A stretch of DNA of 56,784 nucleotides from UBA5336 sp964625835 (GCA_964625835.1 CAZVES010000001.1:1-56784); one strand, 5' to 3'; counted from the first letter of the stretch, positions 44,806-54,549 are shown. Numbers and translations are program-made. Notes: generated by a model not told the origin, from the sequence alone.

Positions 44806-45842
44806 ACGGGGCTCCACTCTGGGTCTGTGTCGCCCTCCTCCTCATCGGCCATGAGGATGTCGAGGTGGCGGGCCACCGCGCGCAGGGCGGTCTTCACGCC
44901 AAGGCCGGAAACCCCGGAGATGATCAGCGGCTTAACCCCGGCTTCGGCTTCCAGTTTTGCGGCCTGCTCAGCGGCCAGTTCCGGGCCGATGGCGTCGGCC
45001 TTGTTCAGGGCGAGCACTTCGGGCTTGCCGGAAAGGTCTGCGCCGTAGGATTCGAGTTCCTCGCGGATCGTGCGGTAGGCGCCGGCCACATCGTCCTGGG
45101 TTCCGTCGATGAGGTGGAGCAGCACCTTGCAGCGCTCGATATGGCCGAGGAAACGCGTGCCGAGGCCTGCGCCGTCGGCCGCGCCCTCGATCAGGCCGGG
45201 AATGTCAGCCAGGACAAAGCGCTGGCCCGGGCCAAGGTCGACCACGCCGAGGCCGGGATTGAGGGTGGTGAAGGGATAGTCGGCGATCTTCGGCTTGGCG
45301 GCGGTCACGACGCTCAGAAAGGTGGATTTCCCCGCATTGGGAAGGCCGACAAGGCCCGCATCGGCGACAAGTTTCAGGCGCAGCCAGAGCCAGCGCTCCT
45401 CGCCCGGCGCGCCGGGATTGGCATGGCGCGGGGCCCGGTTGGTCGACGTCTTGAAGCGCATATTGCCCCAGCCGCCATTGCCGCCCTCGGCGAGCAGGAC
45501 GCGCTGGCCCGGCTCGGTCAGGTCGGCGATCATGGTTTCGCGGTCATCTTCGAAGATCTGGGTGCCGACGGGCAGTTCGAGGACCACGTCCTTGCCGCCG
45601 CGCCCCGTGCGCTGCTTGCCCATGCCGCCGATGCCGCGTTCGGCCCGGAAATGCTGCTGGTAGCGATAGTCGATCAGTGTGTTGAGACTGTCCACGGCCA
45701 TGGCCCAGACATCCCCGCCCTTGCCGCCATCCCCGCCATCGGGGCCGCCGAATTCCACATAGGCCTCACGCCGGAAGCTGACGGCGCCATTGCCGCCCGC
45801 GCCGGACGCGATGAAGATCTTGCATTGGTCGAGGAATTTCAT
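44802..45842 (-). CDS. obgE: GTPase ObgE/CgtA
   Basis: This 346-residue essential GTPase acts in 50S subunit assembly and stress control. The glycine-rich Obg fold occupies residues 1-158 (GPDGGDGGKGGDVW). G1 is GLPNAGKS (166-173), G3 is DIPG (213-216) and G4 is NKAD (280-283). The start at 45842 (MKFLDQCKIFI) is the family norm. It is the first gene of the obgE-proB-tsaE-amgK-murU-addB-addA-trxA run and lies 52 bp after serB. Confidence 0.97.
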   Translation of the reverse strand: MKFLDQCKIFIASGAGGNGAVSFRREAYVEFGGPDGGDGGKGGDVWAMAVDSLNTLIDYRYQQHFRAERGIGGMGKQRTGRGGKDVVLELPVGTQIFEDDRETMIADLTEPGQRVLLAEGGNGGWGNMRFKTSTNRAPRHANPGAPGEERWLWLRLKLVADAGLVGLPNAGKSTFLSVVTAAKPKIADYPFTTLNPGLGVVDLGPGQRFVLADIPGLIEGAADGAGLGTRFLGHIERCKVLLHLIDGTQDDVAGAYRTIREELESYGADLSGKPEVLALNKADAIGPELAAEQAAKLEAEAGVKPLIISGVSGLGVKTALRAVARHLDILMADEEEGDTDPEWSPV

Positions 45843-45894
45843 GGGGCTGGCGCTTCTTTCTCGCCCGGCTTCATAACGCCCATGGGGGGAAATG

Positions 45895-46827
45895 TCAGCC
45901 AGTGGCCGCAGCGATCTCGCTTGCGGTGTAACCCTGGAAATAGAGCGCCGTGCGCAGGCTGGTATGGTTGATGGCGCAGCGCGCCTCGGCGGCGACGATG
46001 GGCTTGGCGCGATAGGCGATGCCAAGGCCGGACGCCTTGATCATGGCCAGGTCATTGGCGCCGTCGCCCAGGCTGATGGTATCTTGAAGGGAAATGCCGA
46101 GGGCGCCGGCCTCTTCCTCGAGCGCGGTGAGCTTGGCCTCGCGCCCGAGAATGGGCAGTCCGACCTGCCCGGTCAGCGCCGCGCCGTCGTCGATCAGAGT
46201 GTTGCCGCGATGGGCATCAAAGCCGAGCGCTGCGGCCACTCGGCCCGTGAAGAAGGTGAAGCCGCCAGAGACGAGCACCGTGCGCACGTCCGCCGCCCTT
46301 GAGGCCTGGATGAGGGCATCGGCGCCCGGCGACATGGCAATGCGCTGGTCGAAGCAGGCCTGCAGCTGGCTCAAGGGAAGGCCCGCCAGCATGGCCACGC
46401 GCTCAGTCAGGGCTGATTCAAAATTCAGCTCGCCGGCCATGGCCCGCTCCGTGATGGCCGAGACCTCCGCCTTCTTCCCTGCGAAATCGGCTAGTTCATC
46501 AAGGCACTCCACCGAGATGATCGTTGAGTCCATATCGCTGACGAGCAGCTTCTTGCGCCGCCCTTGGCTTGGCAGGACGGCGACATCTGCGGCATGTCCC
46601 AGGACGTTTCCCAGGAGTTTCTGAATCTCCAGCGCGCGTTCCGGTGAGGTCCCGGCCAAATCGGCTTCGAAGGCAAAATCGTCCCCATGCGGGCATAAAT
46701 CGACCATGCGGGCATCGCCCCCGACGCAATTGGAGAGCGTTGCGGCAAAGCTATCCCGCAAGGTCTCGCTGGCCGATGGGGCCACCATTACGGCGACATG
46801 GGGCTCTGGAGCCTGGGCATCCTGCAT
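45895..46827 (-). CDS. serB: Phosphoserine phosphatase
   Basis: This 310-residue HAD phosphatase makes serine from phosphoserine. HAD motif I is SDMDSTII with nucleophile D98 and acid/base D100, motif II is LVSGGFTFFTG, and motifs III/IV are REAKLTALEEE and LGDGANDLAMI. An N-terminal ACT-like region of about 85 residues precedes the catalytic domain. I prefer the ATG at 46827 (GGAAG 7 nt upstream); one at 46842 is possible. It diverges from miaA with about 50 bp between. Confidence 0.96.
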   Translation of the reverse strand: MQDAQAPEPHVAVMVAPSASETLRDSFAATLSNCVGGDARMVDLCPHGDDFAFEADLAGTSPERALEIQKLLGNVLGHAADVAVLPSQGRRKKLLVSDMDSTIISVECLDELADFAGKKAEVSAITERAMAGELNFESALTERVAMLAGLPLSQLQACFDQRIAMSPGADALIQASRAADVRTVLVSGGFTFFTGRVAAALGFDAHRGNTLIDDGAALTGQVGLPILGREAKLTALEEEAGALGISLQDTISLGDGANDLAMIKASGLGIAYRAKPIVAAEARCAINHTSLRTALYFQGYTASEIAAATG

Positions 46828-46879
46828 TGGTCCGCTTCCCATCCTTTCCAGCGTGGCTGCGAGCGCCTATTCATCTGGA

Positions 46880-47809
46880 ATGACACCCGCGCTTCTCATC
46901 CACGGTCCGACAGCAGGCGGCAAGACCCAATTGGCCATTGCCCTGGCCGAAGCCGTGAATGGCGAAATCATCAATGCCGATTCGATGCAGGTTTACAGCG
47001 ACCTGAACCTGCTGACGGCGCGTCCTGGCGAAGAAGAACTCGCCACAGTGCCACACCACCTGTTTGGCCACGTGGACGCGGCGGAGCGATACAATACAGG
47101 CCTTTGGTTGGACGAGGCCGAAAGGGCAATCGCGGACGTCGTCCGGCGCGGCAAGACCCCTATCCTCGTTGGGGGGACCGGATTGTACTTCCTGGCCATC
47201 ACGCAGGGGTTAAGCGACATCCCGCCGGTGCCTGAAGAGGTGCGGGCCGAGGTGCGCTCGATCCTCCAGACCGAGGGGGCAGATACCATTCGCGCCCGCC
47301 TCGCAGATGCAGATCCGGCCAGCCTCGAGCGCATTGCAGGCGCCGACCGGCAGCGCCTGGCGCGCGCCTATGAAGTCTGGCTCGCGACCGGCAAGTCGAT
47401 CCGCGATTTCCAGGGTGCGCGCAAGCCGCCGGTGCTTGGCGAGGGCGAGTGGCTGGGCATTGCCCTGACGCCCCCCAGGCCAAGGCTCTACCAGAGGATT
47501 GACCGCCGTTTCGAGGGCATGATGATGCAGGGCGCAATGGAAGAAGCGCGCGCGCTTGTCGAGCGCGGCCTGCCATCGGACCTGCCGGCCATGAAGGCGC
47601 ACGGCATGCCGTGGCTGGCCGCCTTTGCACGCGGCGAGATCAGTGCCGAGGAAGCCGCCGACCACGCCAAGCGCGACACCCGCCGATATGCCAAGCGCCA
47701 GTTCACCTGGATCGGCCGCCAGTTTCCTTTCTGGCCAAGGATTCCGAGCCTTGAACTGGCCGAGCGTCGCCGTGTGGTCCTGGCACTTTACAAGGAGGTC
47801 CAGCCCTAG
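46880..47809 (+). CDS. miaA: tRNA dimethylallyltransferase MiaA
   Basis: This 309-residue enzyme adds the dimethylallyl group to A37 of UNN-decoding tRNAs. It shows the P-loop GPTAGGKTQ, the substrate motif INADSMQVYSDL, GGTGLYFLAITQGL, and the C-terminal RRYAKRQFTWIGRQF segment. The ATG at 46880 gives the usual N-terminus; a much longer open frame upstream overlaps serB on the other strand and is not coding. No terminator is visible before the ilv promoter region. Confidence 0.97.
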   Translation: MTPALLIHGPTAGGKTQLAIALAEAVNGEIINADSMQVYSDLNLLTARPGEEELATVPHHLFGHVDAAERYNTGLWLDEAERAIADVVRRGKTPILVGGTGLYFLAITQGLSDIPPVPEEVRAEVRSILQTEGADTIRARLADADPASLERIAGADRQRLARAYEVWLATGKSIRDFQGARKPPVLGEGEWLGIALTPPRPRLYQRIDRRFEGMMMQGAMEEARALVERGLPSDLPAMKAHGMPWLAAFARGEISAEEAADHAKRDTRRYAKRQFTWIGRQFPFWPRIPSLELAERRRVVLALYKEVQP

Positions 47810-47899
47810 GCTGAAATTGATTCCAAATCCTGCGCCATACAAAACATGAATTTGCTCAAAAGGCTCGAGTACCCGAATAAATTACCTCATGTCACCGGG

Positions 47900-47928
47900 T
47901 TGACCCTCAAACGGCGCAAGTTTATTGT
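47900..47928 (+). promoter_or_regulatory. Sigma-70 promoter of the ilv operon
   Basis: TTGACC (47900-47905), a 17-bp spacer and TATTGT (47923-47928) form a good housekeeping promoter, placing the transcript start near 47935 and about 18 nt upstream of the leader peptide ATG. The region just upstream (47820-47890) is AT-rich. Confidence 0.75.
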
Positions 47929-47952
47929 GCACGGGCTAGAGGACACGCATCC

Positions 47953-47994
47953 ATGTGCAGTGAGAAACTTGTAATTGTTATCAGGCGTCCATGA
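47953..47994 (+). CDS. ilv operon leader peptide (attenuator)
   Basis: A 13-codon ORF encodes MCSEKLVIVIRRP. AGAGGA lies about 9 nt upstream (47938-47943). Five consecutive codons are Leu-Val-Ile-Val-Ile, the three end products of the pathway that the downstream genes serve. The stop is immediately followed by a hairpin series ending in a terminator 107 bp before ilvB. This is the hallmark of ribosome-mediated attenuation: stalling at these codons when charged branched-chain tRNAs are scarce should favour readthrough. Confidence 0.85.
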   Translation: MCSEKLVIVIRRP

Positions 47995-48038
47995 CCGGCT
48001 GACCCAACAGCTGGCCGTGGGCGCGAACACTGGGGGTC
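47995..48038 (+). promoter_or_regulatory. Protector and antiterminator hairpins of the ilv attenuator
   Basis: Two mutually exclusive structures are visible. The protector pairs CCGGCTG (47995-48001) with CAGCTGG (48008-48014), including one G-T pair, starting just past the leader stop. The antiterminator pairs GACCC (48001-48005) with GGGTC (48034-48038) and CAG (48008-48010) with CTG (48030-48032); it occupies the left arm of the terminator. A ribosome stalled on the Leu/Val/Ile codons would open the protector, while one at the stop codon would mask 48001-48005. Confidence 0.75.
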
Positions 48039-48061
48039 TCCAACGGAGGCCCTTTTTCTTT
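48034..48061 (+). terminator. Rho-independent terminator of the ilv attenuator
   Basis: An 8-bp stem GGGTCTCC (48034-48041) with GGAGGCCC (48045-48052), one G-T pair and a 3-base loop, is followed by TTTTTCTTT (48053-48061). It lies between the leader peptide and the ilvB start at 48102. Confidence 0.88.
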
Positions 48062-48101
48062 GCCCGCCAATGACCCCAACACCAAGCGCGAAACAGAGAC
48101 G

Positions 48102-49883
<1,782 letters not shown>

Positions 49884-49885
49884 CG

Positions 49886-50065
49886 ATGTTGAGACTTGTG
49901 AAAACAACCGAAAAGCCTCGTCCCGCCACGGGTCTGACCATGGGCGGGCCTCCGCCGCAGCGCATTCCCAATCCAGCGCCGGGCCTGACCTATGCGCAGG
50001 AGTTTGCGGGCGGCCAGAAGGCTGCGAGCCGCCCCGCATTGCGGGTCGTTTCGAGCCAGGTTTAA
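49886..50065 (+). CDS. Possible small protein (59 residues) after ilvB
   Basis: An ATG 2 nt after the ilvB stop opens 59 codons ending in TAA. The product is basic and rich in Pro and Gly (KPRPATGLTMGGPPPQRIP, then LTYAQEFAGGQKAASRPA), with no helix or membrane segment. I do not recognise it. The position suggests translational reinitiation after ilvB, but the ribosome site is weak and the frame may be open only because of high GC content. Confidence 0.35.
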   Translation: MLRLVKTTEKPRPATGLTMGGPPPQRIPNPAPGLTYAQEFAGGQKAASRPALRVVSSQV

Positions 50066-50190
50066 CCCGCCGGAAAACCGCCAGAACCATGACCAGATTC
50101 GCATTCGCTTGCGCGCGCCCAGGAGTGTTGCCGCAGCCCGCCCCGCCGTGCCAAAACCCACGCGACGGGTGCGAGCAGGAGAGTGAAGCC
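50066..50190. other. Gap between the small ORF and the membrane-anchored gene
   Basis: These 125 bp complete the 307-bp stretch from ilvB to the next confident gene. It is Pro/Ala-codon rich in the frame leading into that gene and includes an in-frame ATG at 50089, so part may be coding if translation starts there. I see no promoter or terminator. Confidence 0.5.
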
Positions 50191-50934
50191 TTGGAGAGCG
50201 GGACCATATCAGCCCTGTGGGGCAACCATTCCGAAGCGGTGGTTGCCGCCGTGGCCCTTGTCGTCTCACTGGTCAGCGCCTTCATGGCCAGCCGCGCGAA
50301 CCGCACCGCGCAACAGCTTCAGACAGAAGCGCTGAGCATGGAGGTTGACCGCGCCTGCCTTGAATGGGGCCACGAGGCGATCGACGCCATGGCCGAGGCC
50401 CGCGCGCTGGTCGATGCGCCCCAGGCCTTTGGCAGCCAGCTTGAATTCGAAAAGGCAAGGGCGAGCCTGTCGGGCAGGCTGTCTGGCCTGGCCGACCGTG
50501 GCAGGCTGTTCTTCCTGAATTACGACCCCGACGAGCCCCAGCCCGACACGGAAAGCGCCTATCAGGGATCCCGCCCGGCCATCCTGTTTCCCCTGATCTT
50601 CGCCCATTATGAGTTGGAGGCCATCCGCTCGGTCATTCCGACCGATACAAAGGCCCTGTCCCAGTTCATGTTCGAGTGCCGTCGCCTGTTTGTCAGCGAG
50701 CTGCAGGACTATGTTGATCCAGCGCGCCGCCAGGCTGCAAGCCGGCGCGAGGATCCGCGGTTCGGAGCCAACAGGGCACCGGCGATGCGGCGCGCGGCCG
50801 AACTGGCCCTGGACATCGAATTGCGTCGCCCTGGCCTGCTCATGCAGTTCAGGGATCAGGGCATCCTTGATCGCATTCCAGCCGAGGAACGCAAACAGCG
50901 CCTGCAAGACGCCCAGAGGCGGGAGACCCCATGA
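50191..50934 (+). CDS. Uncharacterised membrane-anchored protein between ilvB and ilvH
   Basis: This encodes about 247 residues from TTG 50191, which has AGGAG 8 nt upstream (50178-50182); an ATG at 50089 is in frame but lacks a site. Residues about 13-30 are hydrophobic (VVAAVALVVSLVSAFMA), followed directly by a helical, charged cytoplasmic part (SRANRTAQQLQTEALSMEV; FEKARASLSGRLSGLADRGRL). A signal anchor followed by a coiled-coil-like region is the best description; I recognise no family. Its TGA overlaps the ilvH ATG (ATGA at 50931-50934), so it is translated with the ilv genes. Confidence 0.75.
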   Translation: MESGTISALWGNHSEAVVAAVALVVSLVSAFMASRANRTAQQLQTEALSMEVDRACLEWGHEAIDAMAEARALVDAPQAFGSQLEFEKARASLSGRLSGLADRGRLFFLNYDPDEPQPDTESAYQGSRPAILFPLIFAHYELEAIRSVIPTDTKALSQFMFECRRLFVSELQDYVDPARRQAASRREDPRFGANRAPAMRRAAELALDIELRRPGLLMQFRDQGILDRIPAEERKQRLQDAQRRETP

Positions 50935-51476
50935 CCGACACGCCGGCTTCTGCCTATGACATGACCCATGGCGACGAGGCGGTGGAGAAGCGCACTCTCG
51001 CCGTGATGGTGGACAATGAGCCGGGCGTGCTGGCGCGCGTTGTCGGCCTTTTTTCCGCACGCGGCTACAATATCGAGAGCCTGACCGTGGCGGAGGTGGA
51101 CCGCTCGCGCCATCGCTCGCGCATCACCATCGTCACGCGCGGCTCGGCCCACACGCTGGAGCAGATCGAGGCCCAGCTCCTGCGGCTGGTCCCCGTGGAC
51201 AAGGTGGTCGACATCACCAAGTCCCGGCGCGGCGTTGAGCGCGAGTTGGCACTTGTGAAGGTGGCCGGCAAGGGCGCTGACCGGGTCGAGGCGATCCGCA
51301 TGGCAGAGATTTTCCGCGCCAATGTGATCGATACCACCTCGGAAAGCTTCGTCTTCGAGATCACCGGCGCGAGCGAAAAGATCGACCAGTTCCTGGAGCT
51401 CATGGTGCCCCTGGGCCTGGTCGAGGTCTCGCGCACCGGCGTCCTCTCCATCCGCCGCGGGAAGGAGCCGGGATGA
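50931..51476 (+). CDS. ilvH: Acetolactate synthase small (regulatory) subunit
   Basis: This 181-residue subunit activates IlvB and confers valine feedback inhibition. An N-terminal ACT domain (about 20-95) reads RTLAVMVDNEPGVLARVVGLF and GYNIESLTVAEVD; the C-terminal ALS_ss_C region is RMAEIFRANVIDTTSESFVFE. It is normally directly beside ilvB/ilvI, but here a membrane-anchored gene intervenes. Start and stop both overlap their neighbours by 4 bp. Confidence 0.96.
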   Translation: MTDTPASAYDMTHGDEAVEKRTLAVMVDNEPGVLARVVGLFSARGYNIESLTVAEVDRSRHRSRITIVTRGSAHTLEQIEAQLLRLVPVDKVVDITKSRRGVERELALVKVAGKGADRVEAIRMAEIFRANVIDTTSESFVFEITGASEKIDQFLELMVPLGLVEVSRTGVLSIRRGKEPG

Positions 51477-52630
51477 GCGCTCGCGCCTCCGGCCCGTTCC
51501 AGCGCGATGTCTGGTCCGTCTTTGGCGTGCCGCTGGATGCGGTGACGCTGGACGAGGCCGAGGCCCGCGTGCGCCGGGCCGTGGAAACGCGCGAACGGCT
51601 TTCCATCGTGACGCCGAACCTCAACTGGGTGATGCGGGCCCTGCGCGAGCCCCGCGCCATGTCCCAGATGCAGGAGGCCGATCTCAGCCTGGCCGATGGC
51701 ACGCCCGTGGTCTGGCTTGCCCGCCAGCTTGGCGCGCCGATCCCCGAGCGCGTGGCGGGCTCCGACCTGTTTGACCGGCTGCGCCGCAAGGTGCCGGGGC
51801 TGAAGCCGATCCGCGTTTTCTTCTTCGGCGGACGGGCCGGGGCGGCAGACGATGCCATGGCGAAGCTCAACCGCGAGGATGGCGGCCTCATTGGCTGCGG
51901 CGCGCTGAACCCTGGCTATGGCGATGTTGAGAGCATGGGCGCGCCGGTCATCTTCCAGACCATCAACAGGGCCCGGCCGGATTTCGTCGTGGCCAGCCTC
52001 GGCGCGGCCAAGGGCCAGGACTGGATCTCGCGCTATCAGGACAGGATCGACGCGCCTGTGATCGCCCATCTCGGCGCCGTGGTGGACTTCGTGGCCGATA
52101 CGATCGAGCGCGCCCCGCCCTGGATGCGCAAGGCGGGCCTGGAATGGGCCTGGCGCATCTATGCCGAGCCGGCCCTCTGGCGGCGCTATTTGGTCGACGG
52201 GGTGCGCCTTCTGGGCCTTGTCCCGAACCGGCTCTGGGTCACCCAACGCGACTTCCTGCACCTGAAACCGGCCGGTGAGTTTCACGCAGAGGGCGTCAAA
52301 GCCAGTGACGGGTACGACATCACGCTGCGCGGCGATGGGCAGGCGGATGGCATCGACAGTCTGCGCCCGGTTCTTTATCGAGCCCTTGGCGCAACCGGCC
52401 CTGTGCGCATTGATGCCTCGTGCCTCGGCATTTTTGACACCAGCCTGCTGGGCATGCTCGCCCTGCTCAGGGTCCGCCTGGAGGCCGCGCAACGCCCTTT
52501 CCTCATTACAGGCCTTTCCGCGCCGCAACACGACATCTTTGCTCGCATGGGATTGGCTCCGCGCCGCCCGATCACAGTCACATCAACCCACATCGATGAC
52601 AGTCTCACCCAAGGAGTTCCCGCACAATGA
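51473..52630 (+). CDS. GT26 (WecG/TagA/CpsF) glycosyltransferase fused to a STAS domain
   Basis: This 385-residue protein has two modules. Residues about 15-245 are a WecG/TagA/CpsF-family glycosyltransferase: TPNLNWVMRAL, the candidate catalytic Asp in SLADGTPVVWLAR, ERVAGSDLFDRL, and the membrane-docking AGLEWAWRIY..LWRRYL tail. Residues about 265-372 read as a STAS domain (VRIDASCLGIFDTSLLGMLA with D314 and D322-T323-S324, like anti-anti-sigma factors). Family members attach amino sugars to lipid-linked glycans. It is coupled to both ilvH and ilvC by 4-bp overlaps, an unexpected location with no other polysaccharide genes nearby. Confidence 0.85.
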   Translation: MSARASGPFQRDVWSVFGVPLDAVTLDEAEARVRRAVETRERLSIVTPNLNWVMRALREPRAMSQMQEADLSLADGTPVVWLARQLGAPIPERVAGSDLFDRLRRKVPGLKPIRVFFFGGRAGAADDAMAKLNREDGGLIGCGALNPGYGDVESMGAPVIFQTINRARPDFVVASLGAAKGQDWISRYQDRIDAPVIAHLGAVVDFVADTIERAPPWMRKAGLEWAWRIYAEPALWRRYLVDGVRLLGLVPNRLWVTQRDFLHLKPAGEFHAEGVKASDGYDITLRGDGQADGIDSLRPVLYRALGATGPVRIDASCLGIFDTSLLGMLALLRVRLEAAQRPFLITGLSAPQHDIFARMGLAPRRPITVTSTHIDDSLTQGVPAQ

Positions 52631-53649
52631 ACATCTACTATGAAAAAGACGCCGATCTCTCCCTGATCCAGGGCAAGAAGGTCGCCGTGATCGGCTATGG
52701 CTCCCAGGGCCATGCCCATGTGCTGAACCTCCGCGAGAGCGGGGTAAAGGAGCTGAAAGTGGGCCTGCAGCCGACCTCCGGCTCGAAGCCCAAGGCCGAG
52801 GCCGAGGGCCTCACCGTCGTCTCGCCCGCTGAGGCGACCCAATGGGCCGACGTGGTCATGATCCTCGTGCCGGATGAGAAACAGGCGGTGCTCTGGGCGG
52901 GAGAGATCGAGCCCCATGTGCGCGGCGGCCAGCACATCATGTTCGGCCACGGCTTCAATGTGCACTACAACCTGATCCGCCCGCCCGCCGATGTCGACGT
53001 CTCGCTTTCAGCGCCCAAGGGGCCGGGCCACACGCTGCGCGACCAGTATCAGAAGGGCTTCGGCCTGCCAGGCCTCGTCGCGATCCACCAGGATGCAAGC
53101 GGCACCGCGAAGGACATGGCGCTCAGCTATTCCAAGGCCATCGGCAACACCCGCGCCGGCGTCATCGAGACGAGCTTCCGCGAGGAGACCGAGACCGACC
53201 TGTTCGGCGAGCAGGCCGTGCTCTGCGGCGGTGTCGTGGAGCTGATCAAGGCCGGTTTCGACACGCTGGTTGAGGCCGGATACGCGCCGGAAATGGCCTA
53301 TTTCGAATGCCTTCACGAGGTGAAGCTGATCGTCGATCTGATCTATGAGGGCGGCATCGCCAACATGAACTACTCCATCTCCAACACGGCCGAGTATGGC
53401 GAATATGTCTCCGGCCCGCGCGTGGTGACCGACGAGACCCGCAAGGCCATGAAGGGCGTGCTGGAGGACATCCAGAACGGAACCTTCGCGCGCAACTGGG
53501 TGCTGGAAAACCAGGCCGGCGCACCGGGCTTCCACGCCATGCGCGGCAAGATGAACGATCATCTCGTCGAGGATATCGGGGCCGAGCTGCGCTCGAAGAT
53601 GCAATGGTCCAGCAAGTCCAACCAGCTGGTCGACAAGGAAAGGAACTAG
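52627..53649 (+). CDS. ilvC: Ketol-acid reductoisomerase (NADP+)
   Basis: This 340-residue class I enzyme converts acetolactate or acetohydroxybutyrate to the dihydroxy acid. The Rossmann loop is AVIGYGSQGHAHVLNLRESG, and the metal-binding helices include ETDLFGEQAVLCGG and LIKAGFDTLVEAGYAPEMAYFE. The length is typical. The ATG overlaps the glycosyltransferase gene stop by 4 bp. It is the last gene of the operon. No hairpin terminator is obvious in the following 67 bp, which are AT-rich. Confidence 0.97.
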   Translation: MNIYYEKDADLSLIQGKKVAVIGYGSQGHAHVLNLRESGVKELKVGLQPTSGSKPKAEAEGLTVVSPAEATQWADVVMILVPDEKQAVLWAGEIEPHVRGGQHIMFGHGFNVHYNLIRPPADVDVSLSAPKGPGHTLRDQYQKGFGLPGLVAIHQDASGTAKDMALSYSKAIGNTRAGVIETSFREETETDLFGEQAVLCGGVVELIKAGFDTLVEAGYAPEMAYFECLHEVKLIVDLIYEGGIANMNYSISNTAEYGEYVSGPRVVTDETRKAMKGVLEDIQNGTFARNWVLENQAGAPGFHAMRGKMNDHLVEDIGAELRSKMQWSSKSNQLVDKERN

Positions 53650-53716
53650 CGCTGTGCTATTATATTGACTTTCGTTGCGGTGTGAAACATTGCTTCTTTT
53701 CTTTGCACGGCGTGTA

Positions 53717-54460
53717 TCAGAACCCGAAAACCAGACCCGCAAGTGCGGTGAACAAGGGTATGCAGACGGCCAGCGCCACAGGCGTTCCGATACTTTTAGA
53801 AGCGCCGATAGAAGAGGACGGATTTGTACCCGGAATGCCGGCTCGCAGGGTTGGCGGTCCTGAAATGTCGGGATTGGATGACGCGATCACAGCGAGGATG
53901 ATCACGCCGCCGGGACTGAGCCCCACGGTTTCATGGGCAACCCATCCCAGGCCAAACCCGATGAGACCGTGAACAATCGGGCCTGTGAAAGCGTAGGCGA
54001 TATACCAGTGGGCGACCCGGCGAAGTTCCGCCAGCCGCGACCATGCCTCCATCCCCATCACCAGCATCAGGATCGACAACAGGCCGCGGAAAAGCGCGTC
54101 ATAGAACTCCTCATAGACACGGGTGGGCGGGACAAGAAAGCCAATGGCCTGTCCAAGCATCAGCGCAGACAGGGCAGACCCTCGCAAGCTGTCCATAATG
54201 ATGCCGCCAATGCTTGGTTTTGCGCCGTTGCCATTGCGCCTGCGGGCGTGCAGGCCCGCCAGAACAATAGCGAGAACTGGAGCCGGAATATCCATGAACG
54301 GGTCGAGAGCCCAGGCCCACGCCTCGAAGGGAATGTTTTCTTTTTCAAACACGATCATGGCCGCCGCCAGCGTGGACGCGCTGACGGCACCAAAGAGCCC
54401 CGATGTGGCAAGGGCGTCATCGCGCTGGACACCGGGCAGAAATGCCAGCGTCGAGGCACC
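53717..54460 (-). pseudogene. SbtA-type sodium/bicarbonate symporter, 5'-truncated
   Basis: The minus-strand frame is open from 54460 to 53717 and matches SbtA transporters almost end to end from about residue 90 onward: DALATSGLFGAVSASTLAAA, FEAWAWALDPFMDIPA, FRGLLSILMLVMGMEAWSRL, SNPDISGPPTLRAGIPGTNP. The first about 90 residues are missing. The homology runs to position 54460, where a stop codon and then the antisense of a tRNA gene begin. An internal ATG at 54358 could start a shorter 213-residue product, but it would lack several helices. I read it as a gene beheaded by recombination. SbtA supplies bicarbonate in cyanobacteria. Confidence 0.8.
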
Positions 54461-54464
54461 TTAT

Positions 54465-54549
54465 GGATGGGTGGCCGAGTGGTTAAAGGCAGCAGACTGT
54501 AAATCTGCCCGCATAGCGTACACAGCTTCGAATCCTGCCCCCTCCGCCA
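54465..54549 (+). tRNA. tRNA-Tyr (GTA), degenerate
   Basis: The 85-base sequence folds as a class II tRNA with anticodon GTA: D-stem GCC/GGC, perfect anticodon stem GCAGA/TCTGC, a 3-bp variable-arm stem CGC/GCG, and an encoded CCA end. The acceptor stem has one mismatch (T4 against C69), and the T-stem (ACAGC against CCTGC) is mismatched at 49-65 and at the normally invariant 53-61 pair. It is probably a decayed copy or pseudo-tRNA. The sequence upstream is transporter-gene remnant, so its own promoter seems lost. Confidence 0.7.

Noticed and set aside
46706..46879. N-terminal extension of MiaA
   Set aside because: The frame is open upstream, but it overlaps serB on the other strand, and the family starts at MTPALLIHGPTAGGKT.
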